Shown here in pieces: positions 17,457 to 26,096 of a stretch of DNA of 34,513 bases. A program made the position numbers and the translations under genes. The notes under the pieces are model-generated. The model was not told the origin of the DNA. It saw only the letters and a program-made list of their open reading frames with translations, and did no database searches. Source of the stretch: an uncultured Kordiimonadaceae bacterium. Lineage in GTDB: Bacteria; Pseudomonadota; Alphaproteobacteria; Sphingomonadales; Emcibacteraceae. The number at the start of each line of letters is the position of its first letter. The stretch's first letter is position 1. The stretch spans positions 1 through 34,513 of the forward strand of contig CALDNY010000250.1 of NCBI GenBank assembly GCA_937914685.1, in the 5' to 3' direction.

Positions 17457-18977
17457 CTATCCGTCCAACAAAGGCCAATAAAAAAAAGCTGATAAAATTA
17501 ATACGGTAGTCGACATAATCAGCATTCGCCAGCCAACTTTTAAAAAATCAGAAGGCTTTAAATATCCTGAAGCATAAACAATGGTACAGGCAGGTGTGCC
17601 AATAACAGTTAAATAGGCAAAAGAAGAAGATATAGCGGTAATATAACCCATCACTAATGGGCTTTCATTCGCCCCGGCGGCCATCTTGAGCGTGATAGGC
17701 CCTAACATAGCAACGGCAGCACCGTTCGACATTGTGTTGGTAACGCCTGATGTTAACGCTGAAATACTCAGCCAAAGAGAAGGGCCAGAATCGGCACCGA
17801 TACTGGCTAATACCATTAGGATTTTATCTGCTAACCAGACCGCGGCCCCTGTATCTTTCATTTGTACGCCCAGCGATATAGCGGCACCATAAAGCAATAC
17901 CACACCCCAATTTACATTGGCGTTTATGTCGTTCCAATTGACCAAGCCCACCACTAAAAAGGCAATAGAGCCAAGCAGGGCAATAATACCAAGACCAAGA
18001 GTATCAGACATGGTAATCCAGCCAATGAGAGTGCAGAAAAGAATAGCGATTGTACTCCAGTCTCCTATGTCCATCTTTCCTTGTTCAGCAAGCTGGGTTC
18101 TAAGTTTTACAACGGCGCGGGTCAAAGTGCTTTGCTCGGGCTTGAAAACTTTTAAGATAATCCATGATGTTAACGGAAGTTGAATCAGAAAAACTGGAAA
18201 ACAATAAATTGCCCAATCCACATAATTGACCAGATACTTAAATGTTTCAGGATTTAAGGGATCATAAAAAAATTCGTGCCAAAAGCCGATCATGATGGCG
18301 TTTCTTGCGCCGCCCGATGGTGTACTTATGCCTGCAACGGCACACCCGTATGAGATTGAAAACAATAATGCCGCCGCTAATCGGCGAACATCTTTGGGGT
18401 TGTCGGAGGTTAAACGGATCAAGGTGATGGCGACAGGTAACATCATTGCAGCAACGGTATGTTCGCCGATCATAGATGCCATCAATCCAGAAATAACAGT
18501 GATACCCACACATATTCTAGCCGTACTGGTACCTGTTAATTTAACAATGAAAAAGGCTATTCTCTTATCGAGCTTCTGCTTGACGATTGACACGGCCAGC
18601 ATAAGGGAGCCCATAATGAATAGAACACTATCGCTCATGATGCTTTTGGCAACATCATTTGAATTGGCTCCAAGCAATAATACTTGGCTGACAATTATCA
18701 AAAGGGCGACAGCGGGCAGTGGTATTGGTTCTGTTATAAAAAGGATCGTAGCGACAATGGATATGATCAGAACATTATAGCCAACATCACTTAAACCTTC
18801 GGGGGCGGGTAAATTGTGTAGAAGAGCGCCGATGGCCAAGGCAATGATAAACCAGCCGCGACCTTGTAAGACCAGTTTGATACCACCAGCTCTAACATTG
18901 CGACGCCTTAGCCCTCGCATTAGATTAAATAACAGACTTCTAATGCTGTGGTAGAGATTTAAACTAATATAGCGCAT
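17457..18977 (-). CDS. SLC13/DASS-family anion (dicarboxylate/sulfate) transporter
   Basis: Many TM segments; 'ITEPIPLPAVALLIIVSQVLL', 'SISYGCAVAGISTPSGGARNAIMIGF', 'SALTSGVTNTMSNGAAVAML', 'TVIGTPACTIVYASGYLKPSDFLKVGW'. Confidence 0.85.
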   Translation of the reverse strand: MRYISLNLYHSIRSLLFNLMRGLRRRNVRAGGIKLVLQGRGWFIIALAIGALLHNLPAPEGLSDVGYNVLIISIVATILFITEPIPLPAVALLIIVSQVLLLGANSNDVAKSIMSDSVLFIMGSLMLAVSIVKQKLDKRIAFFIVKLTGTSTARICVGITVISGLMASMIGEHTVAAMMLPVAITLIRLTSDNPKDVRRLAAALLFSISYGCAVAGISTPSGGARNAIMIGFWHEFFYDPLNPETFKYLVNYVDWAIYCFPVFLIQLPLTSWIILKVFKPEQSTLTRAVVKLRTQLAEQGKMDIGDWSTIAILFCTLIGWITMSDTLGLGIIALLGSIAFLVVGLVNWNDINANVNWGVVLLYGAAISLGVQMKDTGAAVWLADKILMVLASIGADSGPSLWLSISALTSGVTNTMSNGAAVAMLGPITLKMAAGANESPLVMGYITAISSSFAYLTVIGTPACTIVYASGYLKPSDFLKVGWRMLIMSTTVLILSAFFYWPLLDG

Positions 18978-19020
18978 TTTCCTTACTCTGCGAAAGAGAG
19001 GTTATCTGAAAAAGGAAGAA

Positions 19021-19056
19021 TGTAAATCAGCTTGGCATTATCCAAGCTGATTTACA
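19021..19056. promoter_or_regulatory. Perfect 15-bp-stem hairpin in the fadL-SLC13 intergenic/leader region
   Basis: TGTAAATCAGCTTGG (19021-19035) - CATTAT - CCAAGCTGATTTACA (19042-19056), 44 nt upstream of the SLC13 start. Confidence 0.8.
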
Positions 19057-19088
19057 ATATTTTGAATTGGAATATTTCTTCCAATGTT

Positions 19089-20378
19089 TTAGAATTTATT
19101 AGACCAGCCTAGCATAAGAGCAAACTGATACATTTCAACTTTAATCGTGTGTCCAGGATTGCCCGGGAATGCTTCCGGTCCAGTTACAGATACAGTTGGC
19201 ACATAAGCCGCTGATAATTCTAATGAACTTGTGTCTGAAGTTTTATAAGCAAAACCACCAGTAAAGCGTGTTTTAACAACACCCGGGGCTAAAATATTCA
19301 ACATGACATCTTCAGGGCCGATAGGATTATCGTTAGTAGATATACCCGCACGTAAAGTTAGTTGGTTTGATTGTTTCCATTCAATACCCGCTTTGTAGGC
19401 CATTACGTCAGCCCATCCAAAGCCAGGACCACCAGTAGCACCAAACGGTAGAGGAATATTTGTAGCATTGCCGACTGATCCAACTTTAGAATAATAAATC
19501 TTTTTAACGTCAGCCATAAAAGTAACATCATCAGACATATCAAAGGCGATACCAACCACGAAGTTCATGGGAATATCCATACCTCCTTGATCGGCGAATA
19601 GGCCTGCATATTTCTTTAATTTACCCATTTTTGTTTTTGGCTGAAATGAAGCCGCTACACGAAATTGATCGCTTAAATTATAAGTAGCACCAATTTTTAC
19701 GCTAACGCCAAATGCCCAAGAATGGCCATTATCGCTAAGATTAGCAGCGTCAGATGAAAAACTACTAAACGCTAATAAACCTTCGGCTTTAAAACGTTGG
19801 AATGCGAGCAATGGCGTAATACCAATAGATAGATTGCCGAAACTTCTGGCGTAGCTAGGGGCTATAAAACCTTGCATTAGGTCAACACCAAGAGGACCGG
19901 CACAGAAAATTCCTTCCCCGCCAGTTGGTGGACAATCAGGCGATGGACGACCCGCCGCCGGAAAATTGGTATTCATTCCACCGTTGCCGTAAACTGTAAG
20001 ACCCCATGCGGAGTTTTCATCAATGCGTTGGCTATAAGCGATGTTTGGAATGATAAAATAATTTGAATCACTAACCACTTCACCCATGGAACTAAAACCC
20101 GGTTGATCACTCCCCGTATATTTACGTCTAGGACTAAACAGTGTCATTCCTAGGCTGATCTCGCTGCCTTCTAGAGACATTAAGTTGGCTGGGTTGATTA
20201 TTTGGCCAGTAGCATCTTTACCATCAGCTACGCCTGCGCCGCCTAGTGCAGAGTGACGCGCACCCCAAGCATATTGAAAATATCCTTCTGAAGCCGCCGC
20301 TTGTTGTGAAATCAGAACGCTTGTAGCTAAAGCGCCTATTAGTAACCCTGTATATTTAGCTTTTTTTAGTATAGTCAT
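19089..20378 (-). CDS. OmpP1/FadL/TodX-family outer-membrane transport protein
   Basis: Signal peptide then 'SEGYFQYAWGARHSALGGAGVADGKDATGQIINPANLMSLEGSEISLGMTLFSPRR'; repeated beta-strand pattern; C-terminal 'QFALMLGWSNKF' ending in F. Confidence 0.88.
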   Translation of the reverse strand: MTILKKAKYTGLLIGALATSVLISQQAAASEGYFQYAWGARHSALGGAGVADGKDATGQIINPANLMSLEGSEISLGMTLFSPRRKYTGSDQPGFSSMGEVVSDSNYFIIPNIAYSQRIDENSAWGLTVYGNGGMNTNFPAAGRPSPDCPPTGGEGIFCAGPLGVDLMQGFIAPSYARSFGNLSIGITPLLAFQRFKAEGLLAFSSFSSDAANLSDNGHSWAFGVSVKIGATYNLSDQFRVAASFQPKTKMGKLKKYAGLFADQGGMDIPMNFVVGIAFDMSDDVTFMADVKKIYYSKVGSVGNATNIPLPFGATGGPGFGWADVMAYKAGIEWKQSNQLTLRAGISTNDNPIGPEDVMLNILAPGVVKTRFTGGFAYKTSDTSSLELSAAYVPTVSVTGPEAFPGNPGHTIKVEMYQFALMLGWSNKF

Positions 20379-20443
20379 AGTCTTTTCTCCCCAAGAGAAT
20401 GTTAATATTTTGTAGTATTTTAGTTTTAATTTTTTTGATGTAG

Positions 20444-20671
20444 TTAGTTTTTCTTGATGTAGAAAGTGTAAATTCCGTTTTCTTCGTTTGAACTAAGTAA
20501 TTCATTGCCAGTGGTACGGCAGAAGGCTTCAAAGTCAGCAATAGACCCAGGGTCTGTTGCTAAAATTTCTAAAACATTACCAGTTTCGAGAGCTTTAAGC
20601 TCTTTTTTGGCTTTTAATATTGGCAGTGGGCAGTTTAGGCCCTGTGCATCTAAGGTCGCATTTGCATCCAT
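20444..20671 (-). CDS. tusA: TusA-family sulfurtransferase
   Basis: 'LDAQGLNCPLPILKAKKELKALETGNVLEILATDPGSIADFEAFCRTTGNELL' with the CPxP motif. Confidence 0.95.
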   Translation of the reverse strand: MDANATLDAQGLNCPLPILKAKKELKALETGNVLEILATDPGSIADFEAFCRTTGNELLSSNEENGIYTFYIKKN

Positions 20672-20701
20672 TTTAGTTTCTTTCTTTGATAAGTATATTC
20701 G

Positions 20702-21193
20702 TTAAATAAAGAGATTAATATCTGACTTTAAGGCTCTTTCCATATAAGTAGCCGCACCACCAAGTGTGATACCATCAATCATATCATCCAAACTATATTC
20801 AAATAGATCCATTGTCATCTGACAGGCGATCAGTTCAATATCGGCTTCAACAGCAAGCTCGCGAAGTTCTTCGATTGAGGCAACACCCTTTTTCTTCATC
20901 ATGTTTTTCATCATGATGGTGGCCCCCGCAGTGGCTCCTGGTAACGCTGCAAAAATATTAGGCATAGACATATGTCCGCCAGCCATAGGCATTTCCATTG
21001 CAGGATTGCCCAGTGTAGTAAGTTTTAAATCAAGTTTTTTCTTAAGCAGCGGTAGGCCGTAAAAAGTAAAAAACATCGATACATCAACTCCCATTGCTGC
21101 AGCCGTTGTCCCCAAAATCATTGGTGGATATGCCCAATCTAATGATCCTTTTGTTACAATAATAGACATGGACTTAGCGTTATTTTCAGCCAA
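20702..21193 (-). CDS. dsrE2: DsrE/DsrF/DrsH-like protein (DsrE2 type)
   Basis: 'MSIIVTKGSLDWAYPPMILGTTAAAMGVDVSMFFTFYGLPLLKK', 'ELIACQMTMDLF', 'GGAATYMERALKSDINLFI'. Confidence 0.88.
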   Translation of the reverse strand: MAENNAKSMSIIVTKGSLDWAYPPMILGTTAAAMGVDVSMFFTFYGLPLLKKKLDLKLTTLGNPAMEMPMAGGHMSMPNIFAALPGATAGATIMMKNMMKKKGVASIEELRELAVEADIELIACQMTMDLFEYSLDDMIDGITLGGAATYMERALKSDINLFI

Positions 21194-21227
21194 TTTAATT
21201 CCCCTTAATTGTTATTTTAATTCCCGA

Positions 21228-21296
21228 TAGTATATTACATTGACTATACTAACATATTATAATGTACTAAATTATGATATAATAATATAGTACATT
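21228..21296. promoter_or_regulatory. Divergent promoter region with nested inverted repeats
   Basis: TAGTATA(21228-21234)/TATACTA(21245-21251) and AATGTACTA(21261-21269)/TAGTACATT(21288-21296). -35-like TTGACT at 21240-21245. Confidence 0.5.
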
Positions 21297-21349
21297 TAAA
21301 CTTTTAGCAATATTATATGTTGATTGGTGGGATACTTTAGGGTGAACCT

Positions 21350-22495
21350 TTGGAAGGTTTCTCGCCAAGGAATATTGAATTTATGGACAATAGTTTGAAA
21401 ATAAAGCCCTTTTTTGTCGGTAGTAATATTTTTGCTCGCGAGTTATTTGGTAAGATGCACCCTTTATCTGGCAAGCGCGTTTCTGGGGTTATTGAGCTTT
21501 GTCAGGCTATGGGATGGCTAAAAGATGAGGATATTACTCAGAGTCGCGCCGCTTCCTTTAACACTTTATCGCGGTTTCACGACAAGCAATATATCACAGC
21601 CATTAAAGAAGCGGATCAAGCAGGTATGGTCAGCGCACAGATCCGTAATAAATATTGTTTGGGCACGATGGAAAACCCGCTCTTTAAAGGGCTCTATCAA
21701 CGGGCAGCAACAACAGTGGGTGGTAGCATACTCGCGGCCCAATTATTAAAAGACGGTGGCACCGTTTATCATCCCTCCGGCGGCACTCATCACGGACGTC
21801 CAGATAGAGCCAGTGGTTTTTGTTATTTTAATGATCCGGTATTTGCCATTTTAGAATTTCTTGATCAGGGTCTTAAGTCCGTTGCTTATGTGGATATTGA
21901 TGTTCATTTTGGTGACGGAGTTCAGGACGCCTTTGAACAAGAGCAGAGGGTTCATACTTTTTCAATTCATGAAGAAAAACGCTGGCCTTATACAGGCGGG
22001 CTTGAGGATAGAGGGGGTGGGCAGTCGTTTAATATGCCTGTACCACACGGCCTTAATGATACGGAGTTTGACTATATGTTAGACCAAGTGGTTTACTCCA
22101 ATCTTAAGAGAATTAAACCGCAAGCGATTGTCATCACACTCGGGGCGGACGGACTTTACGGTGACCCTTTATCGAAAATGAACCTTAGCAATGGTGCACT
22201 ATGGCGTTGCGTCATGAATCTACGGGCGATGAGCCCTCGTACTATAATTCTCGGCGGTGGTGGATATAATCCTTGGACGACGCTTCGCTGTTGGGCGGGG
22301 ATGTGGGGACTTTTGATTGGCGCGGATTTGAATGCAGAGCTTAATTCTGAGGCTCGCGCTGTTTTAAACGCGTTAGAATGTGACCTGATCGATGAGGATG
22401 AAATGGAAAACGATTGGTTAAGCCGCATAACCGATGAGCCAAGAACGGGCGATATCAGACCTTCTGTCATTGAGGTGGCGGCTCAAGCAAAATAA
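21350..22495 (+). CDS. Histone deacetylase/AcuC/acetylpolyamine amidohydrolase-fold protein
   Basis: 'HPSGGTHHGRPDRASGFCYFNDPVFAI' (HH dyad), 'YVDIDVHFGDGVQDAF' (Zn D/H), 'LGADGLYGDPLSKMNLS' (Zn D), 'LGGGGYNP' (catalytic Y). True start may be ATG 21383. Confidence 0.92.
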   Translation: MEGFSPRNIEFMDNSLKIKPFFVGSNIFARELFGKMHPLSGKRVSGVIELCQAMGWLKDEDITQSRAASFNTLSRFHDKQYITAIKEADQAGMVSAQIRNKYCLGTMENPLFKGLYQRAATTVGGSILAAQLLKDGGTVYHPSGGTHHGRPDRASGFCYFNDPVFAILEFLDQGLKSVAYVDIDVHFGDGVQDAFEQEQRVHTFSIHEEKRWPYTGGLEDRGGGQSFNMPVPHGLNDTEFDYMLDQVVYSNLKRIKPQAIVITLGADGLYGDPLSKMNLSNGALWRCVMNLRAMSPRTIILGGGGYNPWTTLRCWAGMWGLLIGADLNAELNSEARAVLNALECDLIDEDEMENDWLSRITDEPRTGDIRPSVIEVAAQAK

Positions 22496-22642
22496 ATATA
22501 AAATGTGATTGAGTAGTTACATTTAGATAATTTTATCAAAAGCCAGTTGCCTAAGTTTAAAAATACTGGCATTGTTTATTAGAAAAATCTTATAAATACA
22601 TTTAATATTTTAGCTTTACGTAAAAGAAATAGAGGAATTTTA

Positions 22643-23680
22643 ATGAGTTGGTTAAAGGCCATAGAGGACATAGAAGAGCTTGAAGATGCTGTTCTGGATC
22701 ACAATTTGATCGAAAGAATGCAACAAGAATCACTTTCTTATGCCAAAAGGGAAATCCGATTTTCCACGCCTACTTTTAAGGAATATTCAAGCACTGAAAT
22801 ATCAGGCTGTTCAAGTAATAGTTTTCCTGCCTTTTCAATTACGGGCGGGGGTTGTGCTTTAATGTGTGATCATTGTCAGGCAAAAATATTAGAGCCGATG
22901 GTGCCTGTGGTTAAACCAGAAATCCTAGAAGAAAAGGTCCGGGATTTGATTTTAATGCAAAATTTACAGGGGTTTTTACTTTCTGGCGGCTCTAACCGTC
23001 GCAATGAAATAGATTATAGTCGTTATTATCCTGTTATTGAAAAGTTGAAAACTGAATTCCCTCACCTGAAAATCGCCATTCACACTGCCTTAACGGACGA
23101 AGCGTCTGCGAAGCGAATGGAGGCTGCTGGTGTTGATACGGCGATGATGGATGTCATTGGCGCCCAGGAAACAATTCGTGATGTTTATCATCTTGAGCGC
23201 AGTGTTGATGATTTTGAGGCCACATTGGCGGCTCTTTCATCGACCAATATGGAAATTTCGCCCCATATCGTAATTGGATTACATTATGGGCGAATTTTGG
23301 GAGAACGCAATGCTTTGGAAATGGTTTCGCGTTATAATGTTGGGGCATTGGTGTTGGTGGTAATAATGCCTTTTTATGCAAAGCCAGGGACTTTCATTAC
23401 CCCTGCCAGCCGTGATGTTGGTGAAATTTTTCTAGAAGCGCGTAAAATAATGGGTGAAAAGCCGGTCCTATTGGGTTGCGCCCGACCCCCGGGCATGGCT
23501 AAAAGAGAGATAGACACGTATGCGGTTATGGCAGGTCTTGATGGCATTGCCTTTCCTGCTGATGGTGTGGTTCAGGTGGCGGAGGCTATCAACAGACCTT
23601 ATAGCCAATCCCACGCCTGTTGTTCCATAAAAATTGGTAATGTTGCTGGCTCAGGCCTAGCGTCGGCTTGTGTTGCATAA
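22643..23680 (+). CDS. lipS1: Radical SAM protein, LipS1-type lipoate assembly enzyme (subtype tentative)
   Basis: CX3CX2C in 'GGGCALMCDHCQAKILEPM'; directly followed by a second radical SAM gene and a lipoate ligase. Confidence 0.7.
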   Translation: MSWLKAIEDIEELEDAVLDHNLIERMQQESLSYAKREIRFSTPTFKEYSSTEISGCSSNSFPAFSITGGGCALMCDHCQAKILEPMVPVVKPEILEEKVRDLILMQNLQGFLLSGGSNRRNEIDYSRYYPVIEKLKTEFPHLKIAIHTALTDEASAKRMEAAGVDTAMMDVIGAQETIRDVYHLERSVDDFEATLAALSSTNMEISPHIVIGLHYGRILGERNALEMVSRYNVGALVLVVIMPFYAKPGTFITPASRDVGEIFLEARKIMGEKPVLLGCARPPGMAKREIDTYAVMAGLDGIAFPADGVVQVAEAINRPYSQSHACCSIKIGNVAGSGLASACVA

Positions 23681-23735
23681 TAGAAAAAACAAAGGCTTGA
23701 AAGCCGTTATAAAAATATTGAATAGAAAGTAAATT

Positions 23736-24989
23736 ATGGGCTGTATTGAAAATAAAACTGAACCATCTACCTTGAGTGCTCCGGGTCAACTGGATTATAA
23801 CTCAAAAGAAGCCATGCAGCCGCGCGCGCCAGCAATTCCTTCAAAGGAGCTGAAAAATGGCGGCAGAGTGAAAAGCAATGACGTTGTCCCTGAAGGTCTT
23901 TACCGTCCAAATTATAGGATCATGACGCCCAATATGCGTTCTCCAGAATATGTTCAGCTTTCAACCGCTGCGGCCATTACGCTTGGTGTCACTAATGGCA
24001 AAATGTACCGTTGTGAATGTACGCGCTGTTTAAATATTTTACTGACCTATCCTGAAGGATGTCGCGCCAATTGTGCTTATTGCGGACTAGCGCGTCACCG
24101 CGAGGCGGAACGGGATTTTGCGGACCGTAACTTTATTCGCGTAGATTGGCCGGCTGTTCCCATTGATGAAATCATTGAAATTGTTGCAAAAGATCCAGAA
24201 AAAAGCCCCTTTCACCGCATGTGTATTTCTATGATTACCCATCCAAATTCAGAAGATGATACTTTTACTATTCTTAAAAAATGGACAGATAAAATATCTC
24301 CTGATGCTATTCCGATTTCTATATTGTCCAACCCGACGACTATGAGCAGAGAAGATGTGCAAAGAACAAGGGATCTTGGTGCTGATATCTTTACCGTTGC
24401 GATCGATGCTGCAACACCAGAATTATTTGACCGCACCCGTGGTCGGGGCGTACAATCGCCGCACCGTTGGGATAAATATTGGGAAATTTTACTGGCCGCG
24501 CGGGATATTTTTGGCCCCGGTAAGTTTGGCGCTCACATCATTGTTGGTATGGGAGAAACGGAACAAGAAGTATTGGATCTTGTACAAAAATTAGTGGATA
24601 TGGGAGGGCATAGCCATATGTTCTGTTTTTTCCCAGAAAAAGGCTCCTTGATGGACCATCTTCCTGCGACCCCACGTGATCAGTGGCGCCGGGTACAGTT
24701 GGCGCGCTATCTGATTGATTATTGTGATGTGAATTTTGATCAAATGGATTTTGATGATCAAGGCCGTGTCGTGGGCTTTGGGATCGAGCAAGAGGAGCTG
24801 TCAAAGATTATAGATGCTGGAATTGCGTTTCGTACATCAGGTTGTCCGGGGAAATTCCAAGATGATATTTCCGCATGCGACCGTCCTTACGGCGATAGCC
24901 CGGTCAGTGATATTGCCAGTTATCCTTTTAAATTGAACAAAAAAGATATTAAAAAGGTTCGTAAAGACCTTGATATGCCATCGATATGA
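23736..24989 (+). CDS. lipS2: Radical SAM protein, LipS2-type lipoate assembly enzyme (subtype tentative)
   Basis: CX3CX2C in 'PEGCRANCAYCGLARH'; 'CECTRCLNILLTYPEGC'; position before the lipoate ligase. Confidence 0.7.
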   Translation: MGCIENKTEPSTLSAPGQLDYNSKEAMQPRAPAIPSKELKNGGRVKSNDVVPEGLYRPNYRIMTPNMRSPEYVQLSTAAAITLGVTNGKMYRCECTRCLNILLTYPEGCRANCAYCGLARHREAERDFADRNFIRVDWPAVPIDEIIEIVAKDPEKSPFHRMCISMITHPNSEDDTFTILKKWTDKISPDAIPISILSNPTTMSREDVQRTRDLGADIFTVAIDAATPELFDRTRGRGVQSPHRWDKYWEILLAARDIFGPGKFGAHIIVGMGETEQEVLDLVQKLVDMGGHSHMFCFFPEKGSLMDHLPATPRDQWRRVQLARYLIDYCDVNFDQMDFDDQGRVVGFGIEQEELSKIIDAGIAFRTSGCPGKFQDDISACDRPYGDSPVSDIASYPFKLNKKDIKKVRKDLDMPSI

Positions 24990-25019
24990 AGTCGCAAAAA
25001 TAAACTAAAGGACTAAGGC

Positions 25020-26096
25020 ATGAGTAAGCCAATATTGAGAGTGATTGAGACTGATTTTAATGATTCGCGCATGCATATCTCCTATGGTCAAGCCATGGTC
25101 GATCAGCACCAGCAAGGCTTGCAACCAGACACTTTGCGTTTCATGCGTTTTAACCCTTCCGTACTGATTGGTCGTCATCAAGTGCTTAATGACGAAGTCA
25201 ACATTGATTATTGTCAGAAAAATAATATTCAAATCGTAAGACGGATAACGGGCGGCGGCGCTATTTACATAGACTCCGGGCAGTTAGGCTGGGAGCTGGC
25301 CATCAGCAAAAAAAATATAGGATCAGGCCAATTATCAGAAATCACCAAGATTTTATGTGAAGCGGCTGCAAAAGGACTTGGCAAATTAAATATTGATGCC
25401 AAATTCCGCCCCAGAAACGATCTTGAGGTTGATGGTCGAAAGATTGCCGGTACAGGCGGTTTTTTTGATGGAGATACACTCTTTTTTCAGGCGGGCGCGT
25501 TGGTCGATATGGATGTTAATCATATGACATCATCGTTAAATATTCCCGCCGCTAAATTAAACAAGAGAAATATTAAATCTGGTAGTGACAGAGTGGTTAC
25601 GGTGAGAGAGCTTTTGGGGGATAAGACGCCTTCAATTCAAGTTTTCAGTGATAATTTATGTGATGCTTTGTGTGAAGCTTTAGGATTAGAGCCTCAGCGA
25701 GCAGAATGCTCTCAAGCAGAGCTTGAACTGGCACAAGAATATTATGATGATGAAATTGGCCAAGATGATTATGTTTATGAAATTAACCGTATTCATCAGG
25801 GTGATGTTGTAAGGCGCGGTCATACCGTAACACCGGGTGGTATTATATATGCCTCAGTCAAATTAAAAGGCGCTAAACTTAATATGATCGGCGAAATTGT
25901 TTTTAATGGTGATTTATTCGTATCGCCGCCCCGTGTTTTGTATGATTTAGAAGCGCATTTAAAAGGTGTTTATCTGCCCGATGTGGCGGCTGCTATAGGG
26001 AGTTTTTTCGAAAAAACAAAAATTAATATGATGAGCGTGCAGCCAGAGCATTTTGTCAATGCCATTAATAATGCACTAGAGCAGGGTCAGGCATGA
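25020..26096 (+). CDS. Lipoate-protein ligase, sLpl(AB)-like, with fused C-terminal accessory domain
   Basis: 'VRRITGGGAIYIDSGQLGWEL', 'FRPRNDLEVDGRKIAGTGGFFDGDTLFFQAGALVDMD' (ligase core); C-terminal 'RRGHTVTPGGIIYASVKLKGAKLNMIGEIVFNGDLFVSPPRVL'. Confidence 0.88.
   Translation: MSKPILRVIETDFNDSRMHISYGQAMVDQHQQGLQPDTLRFMRFNPSVLIGRHQVLNDEVNIDYCQKNNIQIVRRITGGGAIYIDSGQLGWELAISKKNIGSGQLSEITKILCEAAAKGLGKLNIDAKFRPRNDLEVDGRKIAGTGGFFDGDTLFFQAGALVDMDVNHMTSSLNIPAAKLNKRNIKSGSDRVVTVRELLGDKTPSIQVFSDNLCDALCEALGLEPQRAECSQAELELAQEYYDDEIGQDDYVYEINRIHQGDVVRRGHTVTPGGIIYASVKLKGAKLNMIGEIVFNGDLFVSPPRVLYDLEAHLKGVYLPDVAAAIGSFFEKTKINMMSVQPEHFVNAINNALEQGQA

Noticed and set aside
24212-24804. Antisense ORFs of 66-88 aa opposite the lipS2-like gene, and similar small antisense/alternate-frame ORFs throughout the track
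   Set aside because: They lie fully inside well-supported genes, lack recognisable domains or good SD sites, and reflect codon bias of the real frame.
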